Origin: JAPLNB01 sp964451955
GTDB taxonomy: Bacteria > Planctomycetota > Phycisphaerae > Tepidisphaerales > Tepidisphaeraceae
Length of the DNA: 64,000 nucleotides
Assembly: GCA_964451955.1 (NCBI GenBank)
Contig: CAYVKG010000013.1
Coordinates: 4,592-68,591, forward strand
Reading direction: 5' to 3'
The position numbers and the translations under genes are program-made. Shown piece after piece: positions 61,786 to 64,000 of this stretch (position 1 is the first letter of the stretch; the number at the start of each line of letters is the position of its first letter). The notes under the pieces are model-generated. The model had not been told where the DNA came from and did not search any database. It saw only the letters and a program-made list of their open reading frames with translations.

Positions 61786-63843
61786 TCAGGGGTAGAGGGC
61801 GTAGCCGACTTCGCGGACGGCGCGGATGGTTTCTTCATAGGGTGTATCGAGGGAATCGACGAGGCCGATCTGGTAGTTTTCCTCGTCATAGACTCGGCCG
61901 GTGGTTGGTTCATCCTGCCATTGGAACCAATGGCAACCGACGAAGGCGGGGTGTTGGAGGCAGCTCTTGACGTATTGTTTGTAGGCGGCAGCGCGTTCGG
62001 CCTGGTTGGCGGTGGGGACGAGGCCGGTGTGGAACATACCGCGGTCGAGGGCGCCGAAGTGGAATTCGCCGATGATGAGTGGGACATCGACGTCGGGAGG
62101 GAGTTTGAAATCGGCGAGGGAGCGTTGGTAGAGGTTGAAGCTGACGACATCGCAGTAGGCGGCGGCGGCGCGGACGGCGACGGGGTTGGCCCAGGCGAAT
62201 CGGCAACCGAGGTAGAGGCGTCCGGGCGCGGCGGCGTGGACGGATTCTTTGATGACCTTGAAGTACTGTCGGGCGGCCTTGTCGTAGAAGGCGACGAGGT
62301 CTTCGCGGGCGAGTTGTTTATCGGGAGGGGTTTTGGATTGGAGGAGGGCATCCCAGGAATCGTGGCGGGTGGACCAGGCCTGGTTGAGTTTTTGGATGGT
62401 GGTGTATTTGGCTTGGAGGTCTTTGACGAGGACTTTTTTGGCGGTCTGGTTAGCGGGTGAGGCGAGGGCGCCGATGGCGAGGGAGAGTTCATCGCCCCAG
62501 GACATTTCGTTATCGACGAAGTATCCGATGCACCAGGGGTCGGATCCTGTGCGGCCGGCGCCGCGGGCGATGGATTGTTGGGTTTGGGTGATCCATTGGG
62601 GATCGAAGACATCGGGGAACTTACCCCAGTATCCCTGGCTGCCTTCGATCATGACGCGAGCGGAGCCGAGGGTGCAGACGTAGGCGGTTTGTTGCATGGC
62701 GCAGAGGGCGCGATCGGACCAGTTTCCGATGGTATTGAGGCCCCAGCTTCGGAGGCGTTGGTGGGCGAACTGTGAGGCGGCGTCGCGCCAGTTTTGGCCG
62801 TATTTTCGGTAGAGGTTGGCGGCGGCGAAGCCGAAGGAGCGAGGGCGTTGACCGGCGTAGTGTCCATGGAGGGCGTAGGCACCGGGGACGAGGAACTGTT
62901 GGAACTGGGGTTTGTCGCCGGGGAAGTCTTTGAACCAGGATTGGCGGCCTTCGACGGGAGTGATGTCGAGCATTCGGACGCAGTCGACGCCATGGGAGAA
63001 GAAGAGTTTGCCGTCGGGATCGACGAGCCACCATTTGGCATCGACTTTTTGGACGCGGAAGAACCCTTTGGCGTCGAGGGAGGGTCCTGCATTCCAGCCG
63101 CCCCACTTGTTCCAGTTGTTTGGACCGGGGAATTTGGCAAGTTGTTCGCGTTCCTGGTCGAGTCTGGCGGCGAGTTCGGCGGCGGAATGGACTTTGCCGG
63201 GCCAATCGCAGTGGATGTATTGGCCGAACTCGTCAATGAAGGGGAAGAAGTTTTCGGGGGTGACCTTGGGTTGCTGGAAGTTGCCGATGGCTCTGATGGT
63301 GTTGATCTGGAAGGCGTGCTCGGAGGCGGGTTGGTGGACGAAGAGGAGGACTTGGGTGATGTTGGAGGGATCGAGGGTTCCGTTGGGGTCGAAGCCCGGG
63401 GGATAGCCGCGCATGCCGAAGAGTTTTGGACCGATGTCGCTTTTTCGGGAGAGGTGGACTCTGAGGAGGCCGGATTTTGAGGGGGCGAGTTGAATGGACC
63501 CGTTGCAGCAGTTTTTGGCGCCGTCGGCGCCGGGGTTATCGACACGGCAGAAGACGGTAACTGGGGAGGCGCCGAGGTTCTGGATCGAGACTTCGACGAA
63601 TTCGAATTCTGAGAGGTTCCATTTGCGGTCGGGGGGTAGGATGGTGACGCCGGGCCAGCCTGGCTTCTGTTGAGTGGAGACGCGGAGGGCGTTTTTGGCG
63701 GGGGTAGCGGTGGCGTTGGTGGTTTTAGCGCGTGCCATGTCGAATGACTGGGAGAAGTCGGCCAAGGTGAGATCGGCGTGGGCGGTAGCGGCCCAGGCAA
63801 GCAGGACGAGAGTGGCGGGGAACTGGAGAGAGGAGTGGCGCAT
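61786..63843 (-). CDS. Secreted GH50-like beta-agarase
   Basis: A 685-aa protein with a signal peptide (residues 1-23). Residues 25-195 are a beta-sandwich of the kind found before GH50 agarase barrels (VEVSIQNLGASPVTVFCRVD). The barrel has WWLVDPDGKLFFSHGVDCVR, then WCIGYFVDNEMSWGDE with the acid/base glutamate and LIIGEFHFGALDRG with the nucleophile glutamate; HWFQWQDEPTTGR is a later GH-A block. The likely substrate is agarose or a related galactan, but this is inferred from the fold. It is convergent with motB. Unlike all other minus-strand genes in the window its coding strand is C-rich. Confidence 0.82.
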   Translation of the reverse strand: MRHSSLQFPATLVLLAWAATAHADLTLADFSQSFDMARAKTTNATATPAKNALRVSTQQKPGWPGVTILPPDRKWNLSEFEFVEVSIQNLGASPVTVFCRVDNPGADGAKNCCNGSIQLAPSKSGLLRVHLSRKSDIGPKLFGMRGYPPGFDPNGTLDPSNITQVLLFVHQPASEHAFQINTIRAIGNFQQPKVTPENFFPFIDEFGQYIHCDWPGKVHSAAELAARLDQEREQLAKFPGPNNWNKWGGWNAGPSLDAKGFFRVQKVDAKWWLVDPDGKLFFSHGVDCVRMLDITPVEGRQSWFKDFPGDKPQFQQFLVPGAYALHGHYAGQRPRSFGFAAANLYRKYGQNWRDAASQFAHQRLRSWGLNTIGNWSDRALCAMQQTAYVCTLGSARVMIEGSQGYWGKFPDVFDPQWITQTQQSIARGAGRTGSDPWCIGYFVDNEMSWGDELSLAIGALASPANQTAKKVLVKDLQAKYTTIQKLNQAWSTRHDSWDALLQSKTPPDKQLAREDLVAFYDKAARQYFKVIKESVHAAAPGRLYLGCRFAWANPVAVRAAAAYCDVVSFNLYQRSLADFKLPPDVDVPLIIGEFHFGALDRGMFHTGLVPTANQAERAAAYKQYVKSCLQHPAFVGCHWFQWQDEPTTGRVYDEENYQIGLVDSLDTPYEETIRAVREVGYALYP

Positions 63844-64000
63844 GTTTCACCTCGAGTTGATCTGTAGATGTTACCGCAGGGGTGGGACGTTGTGGCGGCA
63901 TGGCGGATGAGGTGGCGGGGTCGCGAGAAGGGGGAAACGGCGCAAAGCGGACTGGGCGAAGGGGGTACTGGTGTGGGGAGGGGGCAAAGGTGGCGGCGAG

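Noticed and set aside
59910..62612. A 900-codon open frame on the minus strand across DUF434, motA, motB and the agarase gene
   Set aside because: It is antisense to four well-supported genes. Its translation is low-complexity Pro/Ser and Arg-rich, as expected of shadow frames in GC-rich DNA.
1..64000. CRISPR array, insertion sequence or prophage
   Set aside because: No regularly spaced repeats, transposase, integrase or phage structural gene was seen.

Overview
The window reads as a chromosomal piece of a GC-rich member of the Planctomycetota, most likely class Phycisphaerae. This is inferred from gene content, not from a marker gene: a secreted protein with a LEPR-XLL-like N-terminal motif, DUF4159 and ThuA proteins, a Tat-exported sulfatase, Gfo/Idh/MocA oxidoreductase, many secreted glycosidases, an HpnCDE squalene cassette, and a MotB with a cysteine-rich N-terminus. 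The sequence looks like a draft or metagenome scaffold: it holds a 10-N gap next to a long poly-G run, which break one gene.

Layout. 1-10.4 kb: truncated sulfatase (-), beta-propeller lactonase, MgtE, a secreted glycosidase-like protein, a BlaI-type repressor (-), a LEPR-type secreted protein (-), RecG and class II aldolase with a clear terminator. 10.4-17 kb: nucleotide-sugar dehydrogenase (-) diverging from a five-gene operon (rfbF, rfbG, an rmlC homologue, an SDR, an lhgO homologue) that should make a CDP-6-deoxyhexose. 17-30.9 kb: a secreted carbohydrate-processing region with a tandem DUF4159 protein, a ThuA-TIM barrel fusion, Gfo/Idh oxidoreductase (broken by the gap), PQQ propeller protein, sialate O-acetylesterase, GH29 fucosidase and a clan GH-A hydrolase, then a PLD-like protein, a CBS protein and a lipoprotein. 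31.3-31.5 kb: a tRNA-Ala unit with its own promoter and terminator. 32-34.6 kb: ArsR regulator, NtrC-type response regulator, MazG-like protein. 34.7-43.4 kb: a three-gene ABC-2 export unit (828-aa membrane-anchored protein, ATPase, double-module permease) and a four-PAS hybrid histidine kinase. 43.7-50.8 kb: Spy/CpxP-like protein, FAD oxidoreductase, IspH, and the operon hpnC-hpnD-hpnE; IspH supplies isoprenoid precursors that HpnCDE condense to squalene. 50.8-57.4 kb: PQQ propeller protein, GH95 fucosidase, IlvD. 57.5-64 kb: UbiD-type decarboxylase, DUF434 protein, MotA-MotB stator pair and a GH50-like agarase.

Composition. The plus strand is very C-rich from 1 to about 31 kb and from 50.8 to 57.4 kb whichever strand is coding, roughly balanced in 32-50.7 kb, and clearly G-rich at the right end (about 61-64 kb). 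The strand skew therefore changes sign near 58-61 kb. No wholly new system is firmly established. The best leads are the skew switch, the CDP-sugar operon that lacks an RfbH dehydrase, the ThuA-epimerase fusion beside a tandem DUF4159 protein, and the ABC-2 unit with a two-module permease.
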